Counted from the stretch's first letter, positions 44,842 through 53,526 are shown. The stretch is DNA of 64,000 bases from Verrucomicrobiaceae bacterium (GCA_016795365.1 JAEUHN010000017.1:248001-312000), one strand, 5' to 3'. Numbers and translations are program-made. Notes: generated by a model not told the origin, from the letters alone.

Positions 44842-45984
44842 ATGAAACATAACTCATATCTGATCTCGATTCTGCTGCTAACAATCGGGTTAAGCAGTTG
44901 CTACGAAAACGCACCCGACGGACGTCGCGCGCCACCAGCGGAGTGGAGTGGCGTGTGGATTCAAACGGTGACCAATCCCGAACCAGGTAGCGCCAGCTAC
45001 TCTCAACTTGAACCAGTGAATGACCGGATTGCCCGACTAAACACCGTAAGTTGGAATTCAACGCCAGGAAAAGAGACCTATTCGACCTCAGAGGCAGAGG
45101 TATCCGTTTGCGAAATTGACGGGCAGACGGTTTGGTGCCAACGCGCAGTTGGACCAGGGACTGGCGATCACATAGGGCTATATACCTTTGCGATTGCTTG
45201 GAAACACAATATCCAACTGGTTTTGCTCCCTGCACTGCTACCAGAAGCTATAAAGAAAAACGCTAGCCCGGACGAATTACGGGGTGCGCTCGCCGAGTTC
45301 ATACGCAAGCAAAGAGCAGCAGCCTCGAAAGACACAACAGCCTTTGCAAGCAGTGCTGGCTTCTCGTCATATGCGCCGGCTATATCGTCAAAACTTCCTG
45401 CCCCACCTGAGGGGTTGATTGATAAAGCGCGTCTGAGATCGGCTCAGACCTCTCAACTTCCAACCCAAGAGGCAGCAAATGAACTTTTGAGGAAACCCGG
45501 GAAGACGGGCATTAAAGAAATCGATGATCTTGGTAAGCCAGCCGAGCCCAACTCGCCTCGCCCTGCGAAGGGCATCATGGGCGACCTGTTTGCTCCTCAG
45601 GCGAAACCGACTATTAAGGCTTGGCGTGATGCCACTGCCGATGGTGGTTTGCGCTTCTGGCAGGGCGCAATGCGCTCCGGAGACGACATGACAGCGGCAT
45701 TGGCTCTGGTAGCTGGGTCTGAGTTAGTTGGTTATCAAATGCAAGCCATCAAAATCACGCTCCAAAACACCGCGAAAACGCCTGCGGCAGTCAGTGCTTC
45801 ACAACTCCGGGTTAGCAGTGGGGAGGGTGGCCAGAGCTATACGCTAATTGTGCTGGGCTGGATGGTCGGAGCGACACCATCCTTCAATAATTCCATTCAG
45901 GTAAATGCTCAGTCAGAGGTTGAAGTGTTCGGCTACTTCACAGCGCCCAAAGGATTCCAGGGCACTAAGCTCTCTATCGACTGA
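44842..45984 (+). CDS. Hypothetical lipoprotein, island gene 2
   Basis: This 380-residue protein has a lipobox at residue 20 (LLLTIGLSSC). An N-terminal beta region (EWSGVWIQTVTNPEPGSASY) is followed by a helical middle (DELRGALAEFIRKQRAAAS), a Pro-rich linker, and a C-terminal beta domain (GYQMQAIKITLQNTAKTPAA, VEVFGYFTAPKGF) that looks like an FxLYD or Ig-type fold. The codons and base composition look more A/T-rich than in flanking genes. No family was recognised. Confidence 0.7.
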   Translation: MKHNSYLISILLLTIGLSSCYENAPDGRRAPPAEWSGVWIQTVTNPEPGSASYSQLEPVNDRIARLNTVSWNSTPGKETYSTSEAEVSVCEIDGQTVWCQRAVGPGTGDHIGLYTFAIAWKHNIQLVLLPALLPEAIKKNASPDELRGALAEFIRKQRAAASKDTTAFASSAGFSSYAPAISSKLPAPPEGLIDKARLRSAQTSQLPTQEAANELLRKPGKTGIKEIDDLGKPAEPNSPRPAKGIMGDLFAPQAKPTIKAWRDATADGGLRFWQGAMRSGDDMTAALALVAGSELVGYQMQAIKITLQNTAKTPAAVSASQLRVSSGEGGQSYTLIVLGWMVGATPSFNNSIQVNAQSEVEVFGYFTAPKGFQGTKLSID

Positions 45985-46002
45985 TCCAGCCAGCACGCTT
46001 CC

Positions 46003-46464
46003 ATGAAAACTAGCACAACCATCATGTTGGCCGAAACAAAGAACTTGGGTCCGATTGGATTACCCGAACTGCTCATGTTCGGCCTCGGGGCTTTGTTACT
46101 GTGCGGGCTGATCGCCGCTTTTGTCTTATATCTGCTTACACTTCAAAAGGCGCTAAAAGAGTGTCATCCAGACAGCCAGGAAATGGCACCATGGGTCATC
46201 TGGCTGAATCTCATTCCGATAGTCTCGAATGTCACCGTTTTCATCACGACTATCTTGCTGGCAAACTCATTGAAGAACGAATTCGTGAGACGTGGACTGA
46301 AGGTCGATCAGGGGTTTGGGCGCGGGCTTGGAATAGCCACTGGAGTTTCGGCTTTGCTGTCTGTGCTTCCCATCTTGCTGCCTATCTTCCTAGTGTTTTG
46401 GATTCTACACTGGTCTGCCATCAAGCGGGTGCTTGTGGTTTTGAAGTCATCACCAACGGCGTGA
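46003..46464 (+). CDS. Hypothetical three-helix membrane protein, island gene 3
   Basis: This 153-residue protein has three strong hydrophobic helices (LLMFGLGALLLCGLIAAFVL, WVIWLNLIPIVSNVTVFITT, GVSALLSVLPILLPIFLVFW). The short loop between the first two carries KALKECHPDSQEMAPW, which is reminiscent of DUF4328-like proteins, but the match is loose. It starts 18 bases after island gene 2. The function is unknown. Confidence 0.7.
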   Translation: MKTSTTIMLAETKNLGPIGLPELLMFGLGALLLCGLIAAFVLYLLTLQKALKECHPDSQEMAPWVIWLNLIPIVSNVTVFITTILLANSLKNEFVRRGLKVDQGFGRGLGIATGVSALLSVLPILLPIFLVFWILHWSAIKRVLVVLKSSPTA

Positions 46465-46495
46465 GGGAGAGTTAGGACGAGAGCTTCACTTGCCA

Positions 46496-47140
46496 ATGGA
46501 AAACCTGACCCAAAGCTATCAGAACGCCTTTGAGGAGGCACGTCGCGTCATCGCGAATGGGGGCACGCTTGAAGAAGCGGTTAACCGCTTGGTCGAGTTC
46601 GCTAGGAGTGAAGGGTGGACCGAGGAGAAAACGCGAGCATGTGCTGTCGAAGCTCAAAAAGTGCTCCCTTTCTTCATTAGCGCTCATCAACCGAGCGGCG
46701 CAGTCCGCAATCACTATGAAAAACTCGTTCACGAACTCATTAAGCTATGTGAGTCCAACGCCTCGGAATTAGCAATGAAGGAATTCGCTGAGCGGCAGGC
46801 GAATGAAGAATGTTGGTCTGAGTTGGAGAAGAGCGGCTACTTCGCCGCCTGGGAGCAAGTCCTTGTGAGTGTAAGGCGTGCGGTGCGGGAGAAACGGGTG
46901 GCCGCTCTTTCCCTGCGTCCGGCAAAAAAAGCAGAATTTGCATTCATGTCGTTTCTACTGACTGTGCCATTGCTTTTACTGCCTTTGCCTCCAGCAAACA
47001 TCGTTCTGTGGGGCATCGCCGGATGGCAACTCACCCTGAAATGGTGTCGGTTTGTAGCTACACGCAATGCTAAGGAGTTCGAAGACCTCTCGGATTCTGA
47101 CGTGTCTCAGCGTTGGGACAAACTCTGGCTAAAGTTCTAA
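46496..47140 (+). CDS. Hypothetical protein with C-terminal membrane hairpin, island gene 4
   Basis: This 214-residue protein starts at ATG 46496 (a TTG two codons earlier is weaker). About 145 charged, helical residues (QSYQNAFEEARRVIANGG, EKLVHELIKLCESNASELA) are followed by one or two hydrophobic segments (FMSFLLTVPLLLLPLPPANI, VLWGIAGWQL) and a charged tail. It has the look of a membrane-anchored cytoplasmic helical domain. No family was recognised. Confidence 0.65.
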   Translation: MENLTQSYQNAFEEARRVIANGGTLEEAVNRLVEFARSEGWTEEKTRACAVEAQKVLPFFISAHQPSGAVRNHYEKLVHELIKLCESNASELAMKEFAERQANEECWSELEKSGYFAAWEQVLVSVRRAVREKRVAALSLRPAKKAEFAFMSFLLTVPLLLLPLPPANIVLWGIAGWQLTLKWCRFVATRNAKEFEDLSDSDVSQRWDKLWLKF

Positions 47141-47151
47141 AGCAACTGCCA

Positions 47152-47403
47152 ATGGCAAAAGGTCAGCAACAACAAAGAGGCTGCATCGAACGGGTGTTTG
47201 AGGGCATTGGCTGCGTGGTCGGCCTCATCGGAGGGGCGGTTTACGGTTATTTCCAAGACCCCACCAGTCCCGTGATCAACGCCATCCTCTACGGCGGTGT
47301 TTTTGGAATCATGGGTGGAATCATTGGGCGGCTGGCTCCCACATTGATCATTGTCGGCGTCATTGCCTTCATCATTGCCATCATCAAAAAAATTCAGGGG
47401 TAA
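47152..47403 (+). CDS. Small glycine-zipper membrane protein, island gene 5
   Basis: This 83-residue protein starts at ATG 47152, 11 bases past island gene 4; a TTG at 47113 would overlap that gene. Two hydrophobic segments rich in spaced glycines (GCVVGLIGGAVYGYF, ILYGGVFGIMGGIIGRL) are followed by a third helix (TLIIVGVIAFIIAIIKKI). Glycine zippers favour close helix packing in membranes. The function is unknown. Confidence 0.65.
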   Translation: MAKGQQQQRGCIERVFEGIGCVVGLIGGAVYGYFQDPTSPVINAILYGGVFGIMGGIIGRLAPTLIIVGVIAFIIAIIKKIQG

Positions 47404-47426
47404 CGATCCCTTCACATTCAAGCCTT

Positions 47427-47894
47427 ATGACGACTGAAGAACACAGCAAAGAATTGGACCGCAGACATGCAGAACTCCACCACCTGAAAAAGCCTCGACT
47501 CCCAGAAATGGAACCTCGCGTCCCGAGCAAATCTTCATGGGCTGCCGCCCGCGAGGAGATAGAGGCACTCGAGCGAGAACAGGGCCGCCGATTGGCTCAG
47601 CAGGCCGAGAAATGGATCCGGGTCTTCGCGGTGTTCCATGGGGATGAAAGCTCCGAACGATGGACTGCTATCCAGGCGCTCGACAAGGCAGAAGCAGCAC
47701 TCTCCAAAGCAGGTATTCGCTATCAACGTCAGACCGAATCGAGAGACACCGAACGCCTCGTTCCAGATCCAGAACCACCGGGTGGATTCTGCATAGAACT
47801 GGGAAGCTCGACGACCTTGGCTCTTGAGGTCACTGCGGCGGATGAACAACGGGCACTGGAAGTGATTCGCGAGCAGAAGGAGGTTACTGCCTGA
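47427..47894 (+). CDS. Hypothetical soluble protein, island gene 6
   Basis: This 155-residue protein has a charged helical N-terminus (AAAREEIEALEREQGRRLAQ). The C-terminal half (DKAEAALSKAGIRYQRQT, then SSTTLALEVTAADEQRALEV) resembles a DUF2007-like fold, in which a short sequence between two helices is read by position in the family. That resemblance is weak. It starts 23 bases after island gene 5. Confidence 0.6.
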   Translation: MTTEEHSKELDRRHAELHHLKKPRLPEMEPRVPSKSSWAAAREEIEALEREQGRRLAQQAEKWIRVFAVFHGDESSERWTAIQALDKAEAALSKAGIRYQRQTESRDTERLVPDPEPPGGFCIELGSSTTLALEVTAADEQRALEVIREQKEVTA

Positions 47895-47896
47895 GT

Positions 47897-48184
47897 ATGT
47901 CTTCGTCAGTCAATCTCATCGCCATCGAATGGCGACAAGGCTCTTACAGAGTTCTGGGTGAAGTGCCGGTTTCGATCAGCTTCCACAAAGTCCGGGAGAC
48001 GGGACGGATGCATGAAGTGGATCGGAAGATGGCAGCAGACTACAGGGACGATATTGCCATCCTGGATAGATCTGATTTGCTAGCGTTCGCCGATGATCGA
48101 GCCGCCATGGAGGCATACCTGCCGTCCATCACAGCTCAGTTCTTTCTGCTTCATCGCTACGAGTGGGAGTCCGGGTTCGATTGA
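47897..48184 (+). CDS. Hypothetical soluble protein, island gene 7
   Basis: This 95-residue protein starts 2 bases after the stop of island gene 6, so translation is probably coupled. It reads as a small alpha/beta protein (VNLIAIEWRQGSYRVLGE, ending TAQFFLLHRYEWESGF). No known domain was recognised, and it has no signal or membrane segment. Confidence 0.6.
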   Translation: MSSSVNLIAIEWRQGSYRVLGEVPVSISFHKVRETGRMHEVDRKMAADYRDDIAILDRSDLLAFADDRAAMEAYLPSITAQFFLLHRYEWESGFD

Positions 48185-48391
48185 ATGGAATTCATAGCTG
48201 CCCTGGAGTCGCATAATTTGGCTATTGCCCTGGACGAAATAGACTCGCTTCTACTGGTGGAAACAGATCCATGCAGCAATACGTATCGCCGGTATGCGCT
48301 TGATGCATTTAGCCCTATTCGTCATTACCAACAGCGTCTTCGCCGCCGGACCCATCGCCATCGGCTCACGATTGGAGCCTCTGGTCGATAG
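48185..48391 (+). pseudogene. Possible truncated gene at the island's right edge
   Basis: A 68-codon frame begins with ATG directly after the previous stop (TGAATG). Its first ~40 residues look coding (EFIAALESHNLAIALDEIDS), but from about base 48294 it runs out of frame into the next gene and becomes Arg/His-rich. This is the appearance of a gene cut off by recombination. It may equally be a chance frame. Confidence 0.3.
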
Positions 48392-49844
48392 TGCCCTGAT
48401 CGACTCCTTCAGCGGCAAGGCGGAACTCTTGCTCCATCATCCGGTGGCACGGGAGACGGCGATCGTGCATGACGCGCCGTGGGAGGGATCGGGCACGGGG
48501 TATCACAGCGTGTTTAAGGACGGCGACCGCTACCGCATGTATTACAAGGCGTGGCATCTCGATGTGAAGCCGGGCGCGAAGGGCAAGGCCACGTTGAGCA
48601 CCAATGCGCACCCGCTTTACACCTGCTATGCGGAGAGCACGGATGGCATTCATTGGGTGAAGCCGAAGCTGGGCATCGTGGAGTTCCAGGGATCGAAGGA
48701 GAACAACATCGTGCTCGCCTCCGGTGAGTGGCAGGGAGTGAAGATCGACGCGGGTCACATCGCGCTGGCGAAGGACGAGAACCCGAACGCGACTGCGGAC
48801 GCAAAATACAAAGGCTTCGTGCTCAGCGGTGCAACGAAGGGCCTGCTCGCCTTCAAGTCGCCCGATGGCATTCATTGGTCGCCGATGAGTGACAAGCCGG
48901 TGATCACCGATGGGGCGTTTGACTCGCAAAACCTCGCCTTCTGGGACGGCGCGCGTGGTGAGTATCGCGCTTACTGGCGCTACTTCACCGGGGGCGTGAC
49001 CAACGACAAGGAGTGGAAACCGTCAGGCCATCGCGCCATCCGCACGGCCACGTCGAAGGACTTCATCCACTGGGAGAACCAGCGCGATCTGGCCTACACG
49101 GACTCACCTTCGGAGCAGCTCTACACGAACGTGGTGAAGCCGTATCCCGGTGCGCCGCACATCCTCATCGGCTTCCCCACGCGCTATGTCGAACGCACGG
49201 CGTGGAGCGAGTCGATGCGTGCGCTGCCGGAGCGCGAGCACCGTGAGATGCGTGCCAGCATCAACGCGCGCTACGGTCTCGCGATCACCGAGGGACTGCT
49301 CATGACGAGCCGCGATGGCAACACCTTCCATCGCTGGAATGAAGCCTTCCTTCGTCCCGGCCTAGAGCGTCAGGGCACCTGGCACTACGGGCAGCAATAC
49401 ATCGCGTGGCACATCGTGCCAACCAAGGCTGCGCTGGAGGGCGATCCGGATGAGTTCTCGCTGTATGCAGGCGAGAACTACTGGACGGGCACAAGCAGCG
49501 AACTGCGCCGCTACTCGATTCGTCGAGATGGTTTCGTGTCCGTTCACGCACCGATGAGCGGCGGCGAGTTCGTGACCAAGCCCGTCACCTTCAGCGGCAA
49601 GCATCTGGTGCTGAACTTCTCCACCTCCGCCGCTGGCAGTGTGCGTGTGGAGCTTCAGGACGCAGCGGGCAAAGCTGTGAGCGGATTCGCGCTCGACGAT
49701 TGCGAGGAGACCTTCGGCGACTCTCTGAAGCGCACGATCTACTGGAAAGGCGGCAGCGATGTCAGCGCACTCGCGGGCAAGCCGATTCGAGTGCGCTTCG
49801 CGATGAAGGACGCCGATGTCTTCTCGCTTCGGTTCGTTGAGTGA
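48294..49844 (+). CDS. Secreted glycoside-hydrolase-like (five-bladed propeller) protein
   Basis: This 516-residue protein has a signal peptide (LMHLALFVITNSVFAAG). Repeated motifs of the type seen in GH32/43-like propellers are present: SVFKDGDRYRMYYKAWH, YTCYAESTDGIHWVKPKLG, GLLAFKSPDGIHWSPMSD and TSKDFIHWEN. The C-terminal part is a beta-sandwich (LVLNFSTSAAGSVRVELQD). Proteins like this are common in Planctomycetes and Verrucomicrobia beside sulfatases, and most have no measured activity. The acidic catalytic residues cannot be assigned confidently. Confidence 0.75.
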   Translation: MRLMHLALFVITNSVFAAGPIAIGSRLEPLVDSALIDSFSGKAELLLHHPVARETAIVHDAPWEGSGTGYHSVFKDGDRYRMYYKAWHLDVKPGAKGKATLSTNAHPLYTCYAESTDGIHWVKPKLGIVEFQGSKENNIVLASGEWQGVKIDAGHIALAKDENPNATADAKYKGFVLSGATKGLLAFKSPDGIHWSPMSDKPVITDGAFDSQNLAFWDGARGEYRAYWRYFTGGVTNDKEWKPSGHRAIRTATSKDFIHWENQRDLAYTDSPSEQLYTNVVKPYPGAPHILIGFPTRYVERTAWSESMRALPEREHREMRASINARYGLAITEGLLMTSRDGNTFHRWNEAFLRPGLERQGTWHYGQQYIAWHIVPTKAALEGDPDEFSLYAGENYWTGTSSELRRYSIRRDGFVSVHAPMSGGEFVTKPVTFSGKHLVLNFSTSAAGSVRVELQDAAGKAVSGFALDDCEETFGDSLKRTIYWKGGSDVSALAGKPIRVRFAMKDADVFSLRFVE

Positions 49845-49850
49845 GCAGGC

Positions 49851-50516
49851 TCACTTGCCCAGTCCACCGGGCAGCGTCGGCATCTTCATTTCCTGGTAGC
49901 CTTCGGGCTCCACGAAGTCAGCATCGGCGACCGGCTCTTCCTTGGCCGACACCAGTTCGGTGGAACTCAGCTGACCCATCATGGTCATCTCGGACTTCAC
50001 GATCATACCAGGGAAGTCGTGGTAGCTCGGGAACATGGCGGACATCGGATTGCTCATCGACTTGGTGATGCGATCCATGGCCTGGCTCAGCTCTTCAAAC
50101 TTCGGAAAACTCTTCACCACGTAGAACTTGCCCGAGCCCATCTTGCTTTCCCAGGTGTAAACCTCGGTCTCCCACTCGCCGACCTTCACCTTCTCGCCCG
50201 TTGCTTTGGGCTTGGCCGGCGTGTCATTCCCACCTCCAAGAAATTTGTTCGCGAGCCCAGCGGCGGCCTTGATGGAGTCCGCGTTCATCTTCATCACCAT
50301 CTTCTGCTCGTGCATGAACATCTTTGAAGTGCCCTTGGAAACATCCATGAAAACGGTCATCTTCTGACCGATTTCATTGCGGATGTGATCGCCTTTGACC
50401 TTGATGGTCATCTGGCTGTCTTTGCCGAGAGCCTTGGTGTTTTGAATGATCACCCAGTCCGCGCGAAGCGACGGAGCGAGAGCGATGAGGGCAGCGATGG
50501 CGAGTGCGGTTTTCAT
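49851..50516 (-). CDS. DUF4412-type secreted protein
   Basis: This 221-residue protein has a signal peptide ending at LAPSLRAD. The body is beta-rich and Met/Lys-rich, with KGTSKMFMHEQKMVMKMNAD and YTWESKMGSGKFYVVKSFP, which suits the DUF4412 (LolA-like) fold. It lies convergent to the glycoside-hydrolase-like gene with only 6 bases between stops. LolA-like proteins carry lipids or lipoproteins, but function in this family is not established. Confidence 0.75.
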   Translation of the reverse strand: MKTALAIAALIALAPSLRADWVIIQNTKALGKDSQMTIKVKGDHIRNEIGQKMTVFMDVSKGTSKMFMHEQKMVMKMNADSIKAAAGLANKFLGGGNDTPAKPKATGEKVKVGEWETEVYTWESKMGSGKFYVVKSFPKFEELSQAMDRITKSMSNPMSAMFPSYHDFPGMIVKSEMTMMGQLSSTELVSAKEEPVADADFVEPEGYQEMKMPTLPGGLGK

Positions 50517-50538
50517 GGGATGATGGGGTGTAATGAAC

Positions 50539-51015
50539 TCAGCGGCGATGACGGTAAGTCCATGGGGGCGTGGGATTCATACCCGACCAGAGACCTAACT
50601 TCAAACTCCGCGCATAGGCCTCGGCGGCGTGCAGTCGCGGATCGCTGCTGTAATGCGTGTAGTGCCAGGCCATGCCGCGTTCCACCTGGGCGAGGTTGAT
50701 CCAAAAGGTGCCCAGATAAACCTGCGCGACCTTGCGACCGTAGTCGTCCGTCGTGCTGGCGACGACTTTCACCTCACGACCGAACGCCAACTCCGAGAGC
50801 GACTTCTTCGAGGTGGAGCCAAAGGCTTGCTTCGACTCCGGTGCGTCGATGCCTTCCAGTCGAATGCGCACTTGCTTCTGGCCGGAAGTCAGCACTGTGA
50901 GCGAGTCGCCATCACCGATGGCCACCACCTTACCCGTGAAAGTCTCTGCCATCGCCAGCGGCGCTATCATCGCGATGATGAAGCAGAGCAGAGGGAACTG
51001 GCGAGGGCGACGCAT
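50539..51015 (-). CDS. Secreted thermonuclease-family (SNase) nuclease
   Basis: This 158-residue protein starts at ATG 51015 with a signal peptide ending at PLAMAE. Staphylococcal-nuclease landmarks are VVAIGDGDSLTVL, VRIRLEGIDAPESKQAFG (catalytic Arg and Asp), ELAFGREVKV and TTDDYGRKVAQVYLG with the second catalytic Arg. The C-terminal LGLWSGMNPTPPWTYR is common in the family. It is expected to cut extracellular DNA or RNA with calcium. It starts 22 bases upstream of the DUF4412 gene on the same strand. Confidence 0.9.
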   Translation of the reverse strand: MRRPRQFPLLCFIIAMIAPLAMAETFTGKVVAIGDGDSLTVLTSGQKQVRIRLEGIDAPESKQAFGSTSKKSLSELAFGREVKVVASTTDDYGRKVAQVYLGTFWINLAQVERGMAWHYTHYSSDPRLHAAEAYARSLKLGLWSGMNPTPPWTYRHRR

Positions 51016-51117
51016 GAGCAAGTATAGGTCGCGAGGGCTGTCGGATTCAATCACCGAATCGTGACGAGTTGTGTTCGGTCTTGAGCCTGCGGCAAAGACA
51101 GCGTTAACATCCCGACC

Positions 51118-51990
51118 ATGCGCTGGCTCATCACGGCTCTCATCTTCTCAATCTCCATCGCTCGGGCAGAGCTTCCCTTCAGCACCGTCTTCAAAGGCGA
51201 AGACAAGTTCAACAAGCTCGTCGCTCTCGCCAAGCCGAAGGCACGCGACCTGAAGGCGCTGCCCATCGGCGATCGTGTCGTGTGGTTTGGTCAGGCGCTC
51301 GTGGGCACGCCTTACAAAGGCTTCACGCTGGAGATAGACGACCGCGTCGAGGCACCATCGGTGAACCTCGATGGACTCGATTGCTGGACCTTCTTCGAAG
51401 TGTCGCTCGCCTTCGCGCGCATGATGGACCTCGATCCTCCACGCTGGACACCGGCTCAGTTGCTCTACTTCATCGAAGTCGATCGCTACTGGAACGGCAA
51501 GTGCACAGGCTCGTATCTCTCCCGGCTGCATTACCTGGAAGACTGGGCGCGCGACAATGAACGACGCGGCTACGTGAAGGACCTGACGCGTCGCCTGGGT
51601 GCCATGAACGTCAGCAATGCCGCCACGGAGATGACCAACAATGCCAGCGGCTACCGCTACATGAAGAACAGCGCTGAGAACCGCGCAGGCATCGCCAAGT
51701 TGGAAGCCGGATTGCGTGGCCGGCCACTGCCAATGATTCCACTGCGCAACATCGCGTCGATCGAGTCGCAGCTTCGCAACGGCGACATCATCAGCATTGT
51801 CAGCCGCGATGGCAGCGCCTTCGGCACTTCGCATGTCGGGCTCATCCTGATCCAGAACGGCGTGCCGCACTTCATGCATGCCAGTGCACCGCGCAACTAC
51901 GGCAAGGTGGTCATCGACTCACGCCTCAGCGAATACGTCGCACGCTACAAGACGAATGCTGGCATCATGGTTGCGCGTCCGCTGAAGTAA
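51118..51990 (+). CDS. DUF1460-type secreted peptidoglycan amidase-like protein
   Basis: This 290-residue protein has a signal peptide ending near SIARAE. The DUF1460 family (NlpC/P60-like cysteine fold) shows as VNLDGLDCWTFFEVSLAFAR, with the probable catalytic Cys, and GTSHVGLILIQNGVPHFMHA with the catalytic His. Characterised relatives act on muropeptides. It diverges from the thermonuclease and is followed by a very small membrane gene. Confidence 0.85.
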   Translation: MRWLITALIFSISIARAELPFSTVFKGEDKFNKLVALAKPKARDLKALPIGDRVVWFGQALVGTPYKGFTLEIDDRVEAPSVNLDGLDCWTFFEVSLAFARMMDLDPPRWTPAQLLYFIEVDRYWNGKCTGSYLSRLHYLEDWARDNERRGYVKDLTRRLGAMNVSNAATEMTNNASGYRYMKNSAENRAGIAKLEAGLRGRPLPMIPLRNIASIESQLRNGDIISIVSRDGSAFGTSHVGLILIQNGVPHFMHASAPRNYGKVVIDSRLSEYVARYKTNAGIMVARPLK

Positions 51991-51999
51991 CTCCAGGCA

Positions 52000-52137
52000 A
52001 TGCGCTCCATCTTCACAGCGGCGGAGATTTACCTGATCATCGGCGTGATCTTGCTGCTCGCGATCGGTGCTGTGGTGAAGTCCTGCCGCGAAGTGAAAGC
52101 GCCGCCCGGTGTGATCGAGGCGACGCGGAGTGAGTAG
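52000..52137 (+). CDS. 45-residue single-pass membrane protein
   Basis: This short frame begins at ATG 52000, 9 bases after the DUF1460 stop, with CCAGG just upstream. It encodes one strong hydrophobic helix (IYLIIGVILLLAIGAVV) followed by KSCREVKAPPG and a polar end. Its size, position and composition are those of small membrane regulators, but no homologue is recalled. It is probably co-transcribed with the DUF1460 gene. Confidence 0.6.
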   Translation: MRSIFTAAEIYLIIGVILLLAIGAVVKSCREVKAPPGVIEATRSE

Positions 52138-52153
52138 CGTCACAGGTTGAACG

Positions 52154-53431
52154 TCACGGCGTCCACCACGCATCCAGCGCAGCGGTCATCGTTCTGACCA
52201 CATCGGCTTTGTCCGTCGCCAGATTCTTCTCCTCGAAGGGATCAGCGAGCACGTCGTAAAGCTCAGGCTTCGCCTCTTTCTCGGCAGCGCCGGGAACGAT
52301 GACCTTCATATTCCCTTGGAGCATCCAGCGCCAGCGCAGCGAAGTCGCGGGCTCGTCCATGTTCACGAAGTTGTGCGTGAAGCATTCACCCTGGATCACC
52401 TTTCGCGCAGCGACGGCGGCGTCATCGGTGAGATCAACTCCAGGCGTCTTCGGAGCAGCGATGCCTGCGAGCTTCAGCAGCGTAGGGAAGAAATCTAGCG
52501 AGATGACGGGCGTATCCGAAGTCTTTGGCGCGAGCTTGCCCGGCCAGCGCACCATGATCGGCGACCGCAGACCGCCATCGTATTGGCTTTGCTTCGACTT
52601 GTCGGCGTAGCGAGGTGCGTTGGGGTTCTGTATCCAGCCGTTGTCTGAGACATAAGTGATGATGGTGTTCTGCGTGAGGCCTTGCTCATCAAGGTGCTTC
52701 AAGAGGTCGCCGATGGTCTGATCGAACCACTCACACATCGCCCAGTAGCGCGCGACATGCGGACTGTCGGTGAGCTTGGAATACTTCTCGAACAACGCTG
52801 CGGGTGGCGTGTGCGGATCATGCGGCATCATCGGCGCATACCAGACGAAGAAGGGTTTGTCCGCCTTCTTGGATTCCGCGATGAAGTCATAGATCGGCTG
52901 CATGGTCTTGCGTCCAATGTCGAGCCCCTGGTCTCCGTGGCGCCCGCCTTTCGTCATGCCATGCGTGAAGCCACCGTGCTTGAAATCACCCAGCCACCAC
53001 TTGCCTGTTTGCAGAGTGTTGTAGCCGTTCTGCATCAGCAATCGAGGTAGCGTGGGCACGGCCTCGACGAACTGGATCATCTTCTCGCGTCCCTGCTTGA
53101 AGGCTGAACTTTGCTGAAAGCCCTTCGGCTTCATGCCAGCGGGGATCGGCGGGTCATTGCTCGTGATCTTGTGCTGATGCGGATACAGCCCCGTGATGAT
53201 GCTGGCGAGGCTGGGGCAGCACAGACTGCTGGGCACGTAGCCACGAGTAAAGGTGAGCGACTCCTTCGCAAGGCGGTCGATGTTTGGCGTTGCGATCTGC
53301 TTGTGCCCCATGAGGCCGTAGTCGGTCCACGCCTGATCGTCGGAGATGATCATGACAATGTTGGGCTTGTCGGCAGCGAAGGTTGCTAGCGCAAGGCTGG
53401 CCAGCAAGAGGGTGAGCGAGGTGCGGATCAT
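52154..53431 (-). CDS. Secreted sulfatase with non-canonical active-site motif
   Basis: This 425-residue S1-type sulfatase has a signal peptide ending at LATFAAD. Metal-site residues are in MIISDDQAW (D31, D32), and KQIATPNIDRLAKESLTFTR follows. The formylglycine region is C71-C72-P73-S74-L75, where the family consensus has Arg at the last position. Other core segments are intact (FVWYAPMMPHDPHTPP, TYVSDNGWIQNPN, LRSPIMVRWPGKL). A subgroup of marine and planctomycete sulfatases is known with Leu here, so activity is possible. It ends 16 bases from the end of the small membrane gene, convergently. Confidence 0.9.
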   Translation of the reverse strand: MIRTSLTLLLASLALATFAADKPNIVMIISDDQAWTDYGLMGHKQIATPNIDRLAKESLTFTRGYVPSSLCCPSLASIITGLYPHQHKITSNDPPIPAGMKPKGFQQSSAFKQGREKMIQFVEAVPTLPRLLMQNGYNTLQTGKWWLGDFKHGGFTHGMTKGGRHGDQGLDIGRKTMQPIYDFIAESKKADKPFFVWYAPMMPHDPHTPPAALFEKYSKLTDSPHVARYWAMCEWFDQTIGDLLKHLDEQGLTQNTIITYVSDNGWIQNPNAPRYADKSKQSQYDGGLRSPIMVRWPGKLAPKTSDTPVISLDFFPTLLKLAGIAAPKTPGVDLTDDAAVAARKVIQGECFTHNFVNMDEPATSLRWRWMLQGNMKVIVPGAAEKEAKPELYDVLADPFEEKNLATDKADVVRTMTAALDAWWTP

Positions 53432-53526
53432 GGGCTTGCTTGAACGTCAGCGAGCCCGGATTGCTTTCGCTTCATGGCATGACTTTTGGCTTGGATGCCG
53501 TGGCCCGATCCGATAGCCTCGCACAC

